DNA from: Thermoguttaceae bacterium
Lineage (GTDB): Bacteria; Planctomycetota; Planctomycetia; Pirellulales; Thermoguttaceae
NCBI GenBank assembly: GCA_017549085.1
Contig: JAFYVO010000217.1
Coordinates: 1-12,400 of the forward strand
Length of the DNA stretch: 12,400 bases
Direction: 5' to 3'
Shown here: piece after piece, positions 9,601 through 12,400 of the stretch
How positions within the stretch are numbered: position 1 is the stretch's first letter
Layout: every line of letters starts with the position of its first letter
Notes under the pieces: model-generated
Databases searched by the model: none
Told to the model about the DNA's origin: nothing
Seen by the model: the letters and a program-made list of their open reading frames with translations, nothing else
Program-made: the position numbers and the translations under genes

Positions 9601-10367
9601 TCGCCGGTAACGGTTTCGACGCGGAGTTCGCTGACGGCGGTCGCGTTCGAGACGCCGTATTCCGCCGCTTGTTCTTCGGTCATCGCGGCGTCGACGAGAT
9701 ACGACGTTTTCGCGACGCCGTTTTCGTCGGTCGTCGTCGCTTGGTCGACCATCACGAGGGACGACGAGAGCTTGACGTTCGCGTCCGGCGATTCGACGAT
9801 CGCTTGACCGGCGTAGTTCGTCGAGTAATTGTAGAGAACCGCGCCGCCGAGTTTAACGTCGCCGTTCAGAACCGTGAAGGCGTTGACGTCGTTCGTTTCG
9901 ATCGTCAAGGCTTGTTCGCCGGCGCCGAGAATCGTCAGCGAACCGTATTTTTCGGAGTCGATATTGACGTTGATCGCGGTCGATTCGAGGTCGACGACGT
10001 AATCGTCGGCGGTCGTGCGGAGAAGAATCAAATCGTCGGCGGTCGTGCGAGCGGCCAAGTCGACGGCTTTTTGCAGCGCTGCGGCGTTCAGGTCGGTCAG
10101 CTCGATCACGTTGATTTGCGACAGCGAACTCGGGAGTTCAAGGTCGGCGTAAGCGTTGCGAATATCGTCGTATTCGGAGTTCCCGATCGGATTAACCGAC
10201 AGGAGCTGACGCTCTTCCAAGTTTTCCATCCCAAGTTTGCGAGGACTCAGCGACCCCGCGACGCCCTCGCGGCGTTTCCCCTCGTCGCTTTTTCGCCCGC
10301 GAAAGCCTTTCTTTTCTTGGTTGTCGTTCGACCGCGATTTGTCGCTCAATCGATTGAATAAACGCAT
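1..10367 (-). CDS. Giant modular LEPR-XLL-type surface protein with metalloprotease and beta-helix domains (3' end missing)
   Basis: The frame is open for 3455 codons from ATG at 10367 to the left edge, with no stop, so the C terminus is unknown. The start is set by AGGAG six bases upstream. Order of parts by residue: basic leader 1-46; LEPR-XLL-like motif 47-58; degenerate IdeS/Mac-like domain 256-475; zinc metalloprotease 600-782; PPC-like 786-1003; beta-helix 1 with Q-type end 1050-1417; CARDB-like 1418-1618; CSLREA-like 1633-1655; insert 1656-1994; beta-helix 2 with Q-type end 1997-2473; CARDB-like 2474-2632; CSLREA-like 2637-2658; insert 2659-2886; beta-helix 3 2888-3455. I see no ordinary hydrophobic signal peptide. 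Extracellular or cell-surface location is inferred from the motif and domain types. Proteolysis is the only enzymatic activity the sequence supports; the helices suggest a stalk or adhesin role. Codon choice matches the upstream gene, so there is no sign of recent transfer. Domain names rest on motif recognition, not on searches. Confidence 0.93.
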   Translation of the reverse strand, partial: MRLFNRLSDKSRSNDNQEKKGFRGRKSDEGKRREGVAGSLSPRKLGMENLEERQLLSVNPIGNSEYDDIRNAYADLELPSSLSQINVIELTDLNAAALQKAVDLAARTTADDLILLRTTADDYVVDLESTAINVNIDSEKYGSLTILGAGEQALTIETNDVNAFTVLNGDVKLGGAVLYNYSTNYAGQAIVESPDANVKLSSSLVMVDQATTTDENGVAKTSYLVDAAMTEEQAAEYGVSNATAVSELRVETVTGDYNNVRNQIHATLREQYHYFGYNPAEYRAVGSNQIYDAEANGAAGWVGTVANMMAYTGWAQEAGFSTRMTMADGSIVTFESVEDAVAEYLRTGYLDSGNTGFNCSQILDYLFSGDDSGLAGNTNQVEGGGFFMDIDFSKVGGYVPTSDAMIDDMLRLLRDGNAVTIEVVTRDNHGNSWREYVSVWGYYYNPDSRDSAPGTSNNSADYVGLICSNPTKTTVQYEVTDNHYNHPDYTDPITNTMTHYDDVDTNDGANTYHTYLLERSGSSWRLATSPRTYLNNQGAVQNARNLPEGFSYFGTYQNTSNTTYTSEIVGFTWLQQYTAKMNEAPVTENATLSLESMPGNTQNVIYLHFAGAEGGWTPETHPALDLDGSAGYGISELKMIQEVWARVAEDYAPFNVNVTTSQAVFDAATNAIRVVIGGHSDSRGGVAYVNSFGADKQDCYVFPRALGLSAKNIAEAVAHEVGHTMGLSHDGYEHNEYYGGNGTWAPIMGTGYSAPMTQWSDGSYVNATQMQDDVAIIAAKVGYRNDDFGDTTDVAEKLENHYVDININNYDPTAGTYTVDGVISDRDDYDLFSFVSYGGSYVVDVVGAGADHRFIDSDFSWNYIRHDDVENAVFAGKYYAQSYDYTNLNVKVELLDENGEIVLLDMNGKIQKLGYGESIVLSDNYYYYVVDQFGKKVYNADGSLKEGYQAVDDSVFTTFSHFVTPELEAGKTYYISVTGVGQGNDATNGYSDYGSLGQYTLSMHESYENFYVDDVRMDVESLGYETGVDNVLNWQEAFVYSGRRLEDGSRFLGNTLTFDASLSGQTLDLRETLRFTFSRGIVDQPFAEKRFVLDATAAWDADNDRPGITLDANEKFRVMYVDNTTVELYGFVFTGGVAESNVNGQQSAGGGIYNHYGWLTIGDSVIAGNRASKAGGGIYNSGGEYEDNSQHDGWLYLVNTSIVGNVVTGENSIGGGFYNESGGVATLVNVTIAGNTADYSGGGMQNAGRVYLYNSIIAKNQATYGADVYTQRGKNTYAYNSIIGDESRNKNYSAYQNGTNTTNRGGSLIGTSNGTNVAASVTTYDPKFVSYREYDLTNWSSELWKSWNLRLQGDSLAVDRGNDANLANNLDFGTGYVSSAYNRWNQNRYFGSKDYQTDLAGQPRFEGASVDAGAYEVLGKADLTEFVPTAAGSDVVNDWESSIVISRAEDDQTGSIAPFLVDENLFLNLSFINQGAAIKDGFETTVYMWKHDPKASTKEQMFAESKIGSNELALMKIRVDFADGVSMPGASANAVATITATNLATGEVQTFEYDGVNSYVALTNVKLGSIEEIISGFVANGALEAQNEEGYYVFGYQLDSGAALDEYSETNNFYLTSSYFDVVESPVSVNNSIVVTTTEDVVDAYDGEISLREAVEIYAGSFYYREVALPEGATFESNGVVYTVKDGKFYVDASTDYRVYPGESFFFVETTPETIVWNAEQNAYVDAEGNVAALADGNKATFELAGATVEAQWNVVENAWVDAEGNLIAVADVAEATWSRETVVTVVYAEDVYFDANNQAVAVPNGSKAEINGVAVEMIDGVWTSVSQKTYDRDAIQAMGNFFLADGTEVAVVNGVFRRVATNDVAVVLDGSNVALANGESAVYDAAKGVFVVTTTVEYPMNEGSKIVVDGVELTFVERAYVDSADYRYYLTDGVVVTLANGYEVEYNARRDAFVFKSENLAGKIDAGATIVWEGETYAYKAGVAIVQKVSRETNAVVFDASLDGQTFVLTQGELTLTTSFTLDCVDPDGALLDLTIQGVNSRLFTVESGASVEIKNFKLANSSSSQDGGVVYNKGTLTIDAVAFSGNESNGGVGGAIYNASGANLSVVNSTFSGDSARDGASIYNAGYATIQDSTFDATGEFGNGVLYNVGTLVVDNTQFNGGSTASMGGALYNAGTADVSNSTFAGTSALSGGAIYNAAKGTLRVADTDFTGVSASSAGGAIYNVGNATIVGGAFVGASANSAGGAIYNENVATISGTFFAGNAAADGGAIYSTGLMKLTGVEIVGSEAERGAAIYSSGTLNVSNSLIAKNVATGLGGAIYNAGTANLTNATIADNVAADGAGLYNVGTATVDNTILAGNKATAANAKGFDLYTASGAKTTLRSSLLGNVAQYGDKAFDLDAAYRSFLGVDPQFVDAANGDYTLSVTSPAINNGSNALDGGALVDFDGNDRRVGLTVGGVVASVDMGGFEYTAIIAPDLDLVDSSVDYWQTEKLENGATVELDYFVAGQDVCVDFNVQNVGDAAVYLNFGYTITLVGKNDKGEVVYNATQDIRYYANSFERFDWLNESDWIAADGSASLAANLGALPAGRYSITLTLDVNGVGKVVEWGEEDGFSGENNNVYTGTFNVFEAPSSVVTTEQDVVDPTDGLISLREAIAHAGSYEYVSNFMVADGTQYVLENGQIVTVENGSLTVKVDVVEKNGVLVDLQDGDQFLLNGRPIYYRAQLNGGYFAYSMEEGSERADVSSGEVTFPNGEAANLMLNTDQYVSFVVGSDLNPAEGHRYVYRVLAFPNGETVVLTDGMELSYSNVDFVYRQNDEYPEGAFVFDDGSVVAYEDGGALQFANLSVGVLQTRNEIYSEELTLADGSKLQVTDGVARLTKKVDPTVTFAESMQGKTITVDAKAGPIEIAKNVVIDGEDRDVTLDGANSTGVFLVQEGTTATISRLTATRGANIFGGALVNFGELTLNDVDFSDNNVRLTGTPEDQDLRAGLGGAIYNLGTLTVDGGTFENNFASEFGGSIFSMGDLVVKNASFVGGSSFAGGAIAAQAGTLTVENTTFTNNVAEVGGAVYTLVDATFVAVSFVNNKATDGRGGAIYAGPQATITFASAGESTLAVSFEGNQATENGGALYTENNLVVLGDLIAKNNEAGDGAALYIGGTLTVDGDATITGSKSTTSAVIAKAVEIKGNLVLEANESTGAALESAGAVAVGGSATVSGNKTGGAISAQGAVSFGGDLTAKNNVANNGAAISGTTFNVGGDATFENNESTTGVVLASDSIEIAGALNATGNKATEGSIISGSTINVAGDATLSSNESTTGVLATAGAVALNGALTAESNKATFGSIISGASINVVGAATLANNESTTGVLTTEGAVELGGALNATGNKATEGSIISGASINVVGDATLTSNESTTDVLTADGAVVLNGALTAESNKATDGSIISGASINVVGAAT
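3..1706 (-). other. Beta-helix 3, grading into a regular 24-residue coil array
   Basis: Residues 2888-3455. The first part has irregular Pmp-like coils (GGAIYNLGTLTVDGGTFENN, GGAVYTLVDATFVAVSF, GGALYTENNLVVLG). From about residue 3150 the coils become uniform at 24 residues, with paired N-E-S-T and N-K-A-T turns. The regularity increases toward the left edge, where the coding DNA becomes a tandem repeat. The helix continues past the window, so its length and end domain are unknown. Confidence 0.8.
1710..2393 (-). repeat. Insert 2: related repetitive module between CSLREA motif and beta-helix 3
   Basis: Residues 2659-2886 lie between SLREAIAHAGS and the first helix strand VTFAESMQGKTITV (2888-2901), so this insert interrupts the same junction as insert 1. 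It shares a motif of hydrophobic-x-(A/D/N)-DG-S/T followed by alternating Val and a DG or NG turn: VADGTQYVLENG, FPNGETVVLTDG, FDDGSVVAYEDG and LADGSKLQVTDG. Insert 1 has LADGTEVAVVNG. The shared position and motif suggest a common module. No known domain is recognised and the function is unknown. Confidence 0.65.
2394..2459 (-). other. CSLREA-like motif 2
   Basis: Residues 2637-2658 read VVTTEQDVVDPTDG then LISLREAI, very close to motif 1 but with PTDG where motif 1 has AYDG. As with motif 1, a long insert rather than a beta-helix follows directly. Confidence 0.78.
2472..2948 (-). other. CARDB-like Ig-fold domain 2
   Basis: Residues 2474-2632 occupy the same place after a Q-type helix end as domain 1 does. 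They begin APDLDLVDSSVDYWQTEKL, have VCVDFNVQNVGDAAVYLNFG (the N-x-G strand), LPAGRYSITLTLD, and end SGENNNVYTGTFNVFEA, equivalent to the NN strand of CARDB. The order helix end, CARDB, CSLREA, insert, helix is therefore repeated twice in the protein. Confidence 0.55.
2949..4379 (-). other. Beta-helix 2 with choice-of-anchor-Q-like end
   Basis: Residues 1997-2473. After VVFDASLDGQTF and LDLTIQG come about fourteen coils with the refrain GGAIYN or GGALYN followed by G-x-A-T/L and a short F-x-G or N-x-T segment, as in AGGAIYNVGNATIVGGAFVG. This is the Pmp-like parallel beta-helix pattern. From about 2385 the end is choice-of-anchor-Q-like: GVDPQFVDAANGDYTLSVTS, PAINNGSN, DGNDRRVG and SVDMGGFEY. 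It is the clearest helix in the protein. Confidence 0.85.
4386..5402 (-). repeat. Insert 1: tandem beta-hairpin-like repeats between CSLREA motif and beta-helix 2
   Basis: Residues 1656-1994 separate SLREAV from the first helix strand VVFDASLDGQTF (1997-2008). The stretch is Val-, Gly-, Asp- and Tyr-rich and made of degenerate units of about 33-36 residues. The clearest are YVDAEGNVAALADG, WVDAEGNLIAVADV and YFDANNQAVAVPNG. At DNA level the first two share a near-identical core starting at 5181 and 5073, exactly 108 bp apart. Later units read LADGTEVAVVNG, LDGSNVALANG and LTDGVVVTLANG. I do not recognise the family. The repeats look like short beta hairpins with DG/NG turns; the function is unknown. 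Confidence 0.7.
5403..5471 (-). other. CSLREA-like motif 1
   Basis: Residues 1633-1655 read IVVTTTEDVVDAYDG, then EISLREAV. This is the pattern that normally caps a parallel beta-helix (V-T-x-x-x-D-V-V-D ... S-L-R-E-A). The Cys of the canonical CSLREA name is Ile here. In ordinary proteins the helix starts within a few residues of SLREA; here 339 residues intervene. Confidence 0.75.
5514..6116 (-). other. CARDB-like Ig-fold domain 1
   Basis: Residues 1418-1618 begin KADLTEFVPTAAG and include LNLSFINQGAAI, where CARDB domains usually have a strand with an N-x-G turn. They end DSGAALDEYSETNNFYL, matching the typical terminal strand of CARDB domains (E-x-x-E-x-NN). At about 200 residues it is roughly twice the usual length; an additional strand pair (TITATNLATGEVQTFEYDG) may account for this. 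It acts as a spacer between helices. Confidence 0.6.
6117..7220 (-). other. Beta-helix 1 with choice-of-anchor-Q-like end
   Basis: Residues 1050-1417 start with LTFDASLSGQTLDL, a usual first strand of CSLREA-linked helices, although no CSLREA motif precedes it here. Coils of the Pmp/parallel beta-helix type follow, with repeated GGGIYN and I-x-GN motifs (AGGGIYNHYGWLTIGDSVIA is one coil). From about 1320 it ends in a choice-of-anchor-Q-like segment: DPKFV, then LQGDSLAVDRGN, then SVDAGAYEV at the end. These helices usually form elongated, surface-exposed rods. Confidence 0.75.
7359..8012 (-). other. PPC-like (pre-peptidase C-terminal) beta domain
   Basis: Residues 786-1003 directly follow the protease. 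They begin NDDFGDTTDVAEKL, go on to GVISDRDDYDLFSFVSYGG, and later have YYISVTGVGQGN and YSDYGSLGQYTLSM. This is the layout of PPC-type domains that trail secreted peptidases (a D-xx-DxDxFxF core and a final Y-T-L strand). The domain is longer than a single PPC unit (about 70-100 residues), because a stretch around 845-930 with several Tyr-rich strands is inserted. The role is probably packing against or orienting the peptidase. Confidence 0.6.
8022..8570 (-). other. M12B/reprolysin-like zinc metalloprotease domain
   Basis: Residues 600-782 form a metzincin catalytic domain. It opens with QNVIYLHFAG (602-611) and continues through a VWARVAEDYAPFNVNVTT segment. The zinc site is HEVGHTMGLSHD at 719-730: His719, His723 and His729 as ligands and Glu720 as catalytic base, in the HExxHxxGxxHD pattern of adamalysin/reprolysin-type enzymes. 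The Met-turn is API-Met748-GTGY, 19 residues after the third His, as expected. The segment ends with TQWSDGSY and QDDVAII, typical of bacterial members. All residues needed for peptide hydrolysis are present, so an active extracellular endopeptidase is likely. The substrate is unknown; self-processing or release of the stalk are possibilities only. Confidence 0.88.
8943..9602 (-). other. Degenerate IdeS/Mac (C66)-like papain-fold domain, probably catalytically dead
   Basis: Residues 256-475 follow the layout I recall for IdeS-type cysteine proteases: an N-terminal ANM helix (GWVGTVANMMAYTGW, 300-314), a GGGFF stretch, a late helix ending RDGNAV, then a YVSVWG strand and a YVGLICSNP strand. 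Active members have Cys just before the ANM helix, His five residues before the Trp of VWG, and Asp in a V-T-D-S-D strand. At those places this protein has Gly300, Glu435 and Asn469. What is seen is the fold signature without the triad; the loss of activity is inferred. It might instead be a C39-like papain fold, but the missing nucleophile would remain. It sits directly before the metalloprotease domain. Confidence 0.55.
10194..10229 (-). other. LEPR-XLL-like N-terminal motif (residues 47-58)
   Basis: Residues 47-58 read MENLEERQLLSV. The L-E-x-R-x-L-L-S core matches the short motif found near the N terminus of many large planctomycete exported proteins, known as LEPR-XLL. Here the Pro is replaced by Glu. 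It follows 46 residues rich in Lys and Arg, and no hydrophobic h-region precedes it. It is presumed to mark proteins for the cell surface, but the sorting mechanism is not known to me. Met47 could be an alternative start, but it has no comparable ribosome binding site. Confidence 0.75.
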
Positions 10368-10850
10368 CTTCTTCTCCTGGACAATGTATATAACGTTTAC
10401 GCGTCGCGCAGGGACGCTTTTCGGTCGTTTCGCGGACGGACAAGCGCAAAACTTCCGAACGTCTTCCTTAATTTTCCGTCGCGTCCGAATCCGACGTCGC
10501 GAAGCCTTTCGCGCGAACCGCCTCCTGACGCGTCAAGAGGCGGGCCGCTAAAATCGGCGAACCAGCCGTCTCGCTCGTCGCCGCTCGGAAAGGCCCCTCG
10601 TCGTCGGACGACTCAAGGGGGAATCCAACCGCGGTTCGGAAAGACGCTCAACGGAAAAACGCGAATGTCGCTTATTATTTGGGAAACTCGCCGAACGAGC
10701 CTCTTAGCCTTTATCGACGCGGAAAACGCTCGAACGTTCGACAAACCGAGGGACGACGCGTAAACGTCTTCTTCGTTTCGCGCCGTTTTTTCTCTCCAGT
10801 TTACCTAATCCGCGCCTCTTTACAGCTCCCAAAATAAAAACGGATATTCC
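10368..10850 (-). other. Candidate structured 5' leader of the giant gene
   Basis: There is no convincing gene in this stretch. On the minus strand it holds several inverted repeats: a 26-nt near-perfect one at 10518-10543 (arms CCGCCTC and GAGGCGG around TGACGCGTCA), CGCGAA-AGGC-TTCGCG at 10498-10513, CCCC...GGGG at 10594-10620, and palindromes TCGAACGTTCGA at 10730-10741 and AACCGCGGTT at 10627-10636. A 14-nt perfect inverted repeat (10754-10767 with 10393-10406) frames them, its second arm lying 15 bases before the Shine-Dalgarno site. If transcription starts near 10846 this would be a folded leader of about 480 nt. The function is unknown. Confidence 0.4.
10374..10378 (-). promoter_or_regulatory. 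Shine-Dalgarno site of the giant gene
   Basis: AGGAG on the minus strand ends six bases before the ATG at 10367-10365. Good match and spacing fix this start and argue against Met47. Confidence 0.8.
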
Positions 10851-10852
10851 GG

Positions 10853-10882
10853 ACTCTACACTAGTTTACCCGAAATTGTCAA
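10853..10882 (-). promoter_or_regulatory. Candidate sigma-70-type promoter for the giant gene
   Basis: On the minus strand TTGACA (10882-10877) is followed after 18 bases by TAGAGT (10858-10853), which matches 4 of 6 bases of the -10 consensus. The surrounding DNA is AT-rich, unlike the genes. A weaker overlapping pair, TTGTAA with TAAACT at 17-base spacing, lies in the same place. Transcription would start near 10846. No experimental support. Confidence 0.45.
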
Positions 10883-11107
10883 ATTTTACAACCAAAAAGA
10901 CGCTTTTTTCAAAAATTTTCACAACTTTTCCTCCGTATTTGTCGAATATAGAATTCCGATTATCGTCTTCAAAAGGCTTAACCGGATTGTTAAAAAAAGA
11001 GCGGTAAAGCAAATTAGGCAAGCAAGCCAATCTTGTTAAAATAGGCAAACCAAGACCGATCCCAAGAAGCGTCGCGCCGCCCCGACTTCGCGCCAAAATC
11101 GCGACGT
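10883..11107. other. AT-richer intergenic stretch, no gene recognised
   Basis: Between the terminator and the promoter candidate the DNA is clearly richer in A and T than the genes on either side. A minus-strand frame begins at 11162 and runs through here to 10866, but its start lies inside the terminator hairpin and it uses TTA, ACA and ATA codons, which the two real genes avoid. I read the stretch as non-coding. Confidence 0.6.
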
Positions 11108-11155
11108 AAAAAAAACGAACGGCCGCCGATTTTTCTTCAACCGACGACCGTTCGT
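11108..11155 (-). terminator. Strong intrinsic terminator of the upstream hypothetical gene
   Basis: On the minus strand, arms 11155-11139 and 11131-11115 form a 17-bp stem with no mismatch, counting three G-U pairs, around a 7-nt loop. A run of T (positions 11114-11108) follows at once. It begins 28 bases after the stop codon of the upstream gene, so the giant gene needs its own promoter. Confidence 0.92.
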
Positions 11156-11183
11156 TAATCATTTTCTCAAACAGAAAGACAAT

Positions 11184-12400
11184 TTACTTCGTTTTTTCTT
11201 TTTCGCGGAACGAAAAACGCGACTCAAACCAACCGTCCTTCGCGCTCATCGAAATCGGCTTCAAATAGCCCAGCGTTTCGTTCGTTCCCCAATCGACGAT
11301 CGGCAGTTCGTCGACGACGTACCGATCGAGAACGACGTCGTCGAGCAACTTCAAGACGAGGCTTCGGAAAGCCTGAAAGCGCGCCGGAATCGGAGCCGAC
11401 TCGTCGAGCCCCAGCGGAATCGCGTCGATCGACTCGCGACGGAACGCGAAGCTCCCGTTTTCCTCCTCGACGCTATAGACAAAGCGAATTTCCAAACCGC
11501 GCCAAACCCGCCCGTCGCGCTCAAACGAATCGAAACGAAGTCGGGTAATAATTTTATCGTCGGCGAAGCGGACGGAGAAAGGACGGTCTTGCGCAAACTG
11601 ATAGACGAGTTTTTCGTCCGCCGGGTCGCGCGTTTCCGCTTTTTTATTCGCTTGATAACGGCTCAAGAACTCGTTCGCGTCGACGGGATCGACGCCCGGA
11701 AAACGCGCGAGCAACGCTTCGCCCATATCGCCGCCGTTAAACGCCAAACCGGCCAAGGCGACGAACGCGACATTGTTCGGCGCGCTCTGATGCGCTCGGA
11801 AAGAGACGGAACCGCGAGCGTCCTCCGCGACGCGGTCGCGCTCGGCGGAACCCGAATACCGTTTTGCGACGGTCGCCGGACGCGGTTCTTCGTCGGCGCT
11901 CAACGCCGTTTCTTCGGCGCGTTTGCGTTGGTCGACGACGCGAAGCCAAGCGGCGAGCGCGTCGTTCGGCGACGCCAACTGACTTTCGCGCCCCACCAAG
12001 CAGGAGAAATAGAGCCGCTCTTCGTCGGTTCGCGACGCGACGCCTCGCACGGAACGCTTTTCCGGCGACGCGGCGTTGCGAGTGCGCGCCCAACGACGGT
12101 TAAATTCGACGATTTGACGGTTCGCCTCTTCGTCGAGCTGCGTCGCGACGCGGGCGCTCATACGAGCCGCCGACTCCTGCTCCGCTTTCGGCACTTCTTT
12201 CGCGACTTTGTTTTGCACGACGACCCCGCCCAACGGCATAAAACGGTCCGAATCGACGCCGTTGACGCGCGTCTTCATCGCCCCGCGAGCGACGCTCGGC
12301 GACGTTTCCAAACCGCCTTCGCCCCAAAAGACCGTCTTCTCCGCGCAAACGCGACCGAAGTTGTCCGCGTCGACCCGAACGCCGCGAGAAGAGCCGATCG
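11184..12400 (-). CDS. Conserved planctomycete hypothetical protein (C-terminal part, 5' end missing)
   Basis: The frame is open from the right edge (12398 is the first full codon) to TAA at 11186-11184, giving 404 visible residues; the start lies outside. The TTG at 12311 is not needed as a start because the frame continues upstream. From memory the layout resembles an uncharacterised family common in Planctomycetes: an Ala/Gln/Arg-rich helical stretch around residues 70-110 (AEQESAARMSARVATQLDEE), then a SFRAHQSAPNNVAFVALAG segment, PFSVRFADDKIITRLRFDSF, WRGLEIRFVYSV, and a final DGWFESRFSF strand. No catalytic motif is visible and the role is unknown; an envelope-associated role is possible but not shown. 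It lies upstream of the giant gene on the same strand but is separated from it by the terminator, so they are not an operon. It avoids NYA codons like its neighbour. Confidence 0.88.
   Translation of the reverse strand, partial: IGSSRGVRVDADNFGRVCAEKTVFWGEGGLETSPSVARGAMKTRVNGVDSDRFMPLGGVVVQNKVAKEVPKAEQESAARMSARVATQLDEEANRQIVEFNRRWARTRNAASPEKRSVRGVASRTDEERLYFSCLVGRESQLASPNDALAAWLRVVDQRKRAEETALSADEEPRPATVAKRYSGSAERDRVAEDARGSVSFRAHQSAPNNVAFVALAGLAFNGGDMGEALLARFPGVDPVDANEFLSRYQANKKAETRDPADEKLVYQFAQDRPFSVRFADDKIITRLRFDSFERDGRVWRGLEIRFVYSVEEENGSFAFRRESIDAIPLGLDESAPIPARFQAFRSLVLKLLDDVVLDRYVVDELPIVDWGTNETLGYLKPISMSAKDGWFESRFSFREKEKTK

Noticed and set aside
681..10361. Plus-strand open frame of about 3226 codons
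   Set aside because: It is the exact antisense register of the giant minus-strand gene, open only because TTA, CTA and TCA codons are avoided. Its translation is Arg/Asp/Val-rich with no Tyr or Trp, has no domains, and begins at an arbitrary TTG.
10387..10392. TATATA as a -10 box just upstream of the giant gene
   Set aside because: A start about 7 bases downstream would leave a leader of only some 13 nt, and no -35-like hexamer lies 16-19 bases upstream. The TTGACA site at 10877-10882 is better.
10237..10551. Plus-strand 104-residue frame across the giant gene's start
   Set aside because: It overlaps the start, the Shine-Dalgarno site and the leader of the giant gene on the other strand, and has no recognisable features.
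10866..11162. 98-residue minus-strand frame with a hydrophobic stretch
   Set aside because: Its start codon and first codons lie within the terminator hairpin and T run, its Shine-Dalgarno match is poor, and it uses TTA, ACA and ATA codons that the real genes avoid. A tiny membrane protein cannot be fully excluded.
12309..12311. TTG as the start of the hypothetical gene
   Set aside because: The frame remains open and similar in character to the right edge of the window, so the true start is upstream and outside.

Overview
The window looks like a piece of a Planctomycetota chromosome. Three things point there: an N-terminal LEERQLLS motif of the planctomycete LEPR-XLL type, a neighbouring gene that resembles from memory an uncharacterised family common in that phylum, and one extremely large modular surface-type protein. 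The DNA is GC-rich, and both genes almost completely avoid codons ending in pyrimidine-A (TTA, CTA, ATA, GTA, TCA, CCA, ACA, GCA). That bias leaves the antisense register open along the whole giant gene, so the long plus-strand frame is a shadow.

Layout, in transcription order (everything reads right to left on the minus strand). (1) 12400-11184: the C-terminal 404 residues of a conserved hypothetical protein, closed by a very strong intrinsic terminator at 11155-11108. (2) 11107-10368: a long intergenic region with a TTGACA-type promoter candidate at 10882-10853. Downstream of it lies a possible leader of about 480 nt, rich in hairpins and framed by a 14-nt perfect inverted repeat. (3) 10367-1: a single gene of at least 3455 codons whose 3' end lies beyond the left edge.

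The giant protein reads, from the N terminus: basic leader and LEPR-XLL-like motif; a papain-fold IdeS/Mac-like domain whose expected catalytic Cys, His and Asp appear to be Gly300, Glu435 and Asn469; a zinc metalloprotease domain with an intact HEVGHTMGLSHD site and Met-turn; a PPC-like beta domain; beta-helix 1 ending in a choice-of-anchor-Q-like segment; CARDB-like domain 1; CSLREA-like motif 1; a 340-residue repetitive insert; beta-helix 2 with its Q-like end; CARDB-like domain 2; CSLREA-like motif 2; a 230-residue related insert; and beta-helix 3, which turns into a regular array of 24-residue coils encoded by 144-bp tandem repeats running off the window.

The picture is of a secreted or surface-displayed protein in which a protease head (one probably dead, one probably active domain) is carried on a long beta-helical stalk built by duplication of a CARDB-CSLREA-insert-helix cassette. 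The less familiar parts are the dead cysteine-protease domain, the two related inserts that split CSLREA from its beta-helix, the structured leader, and the near-total NYA codon avoidance.
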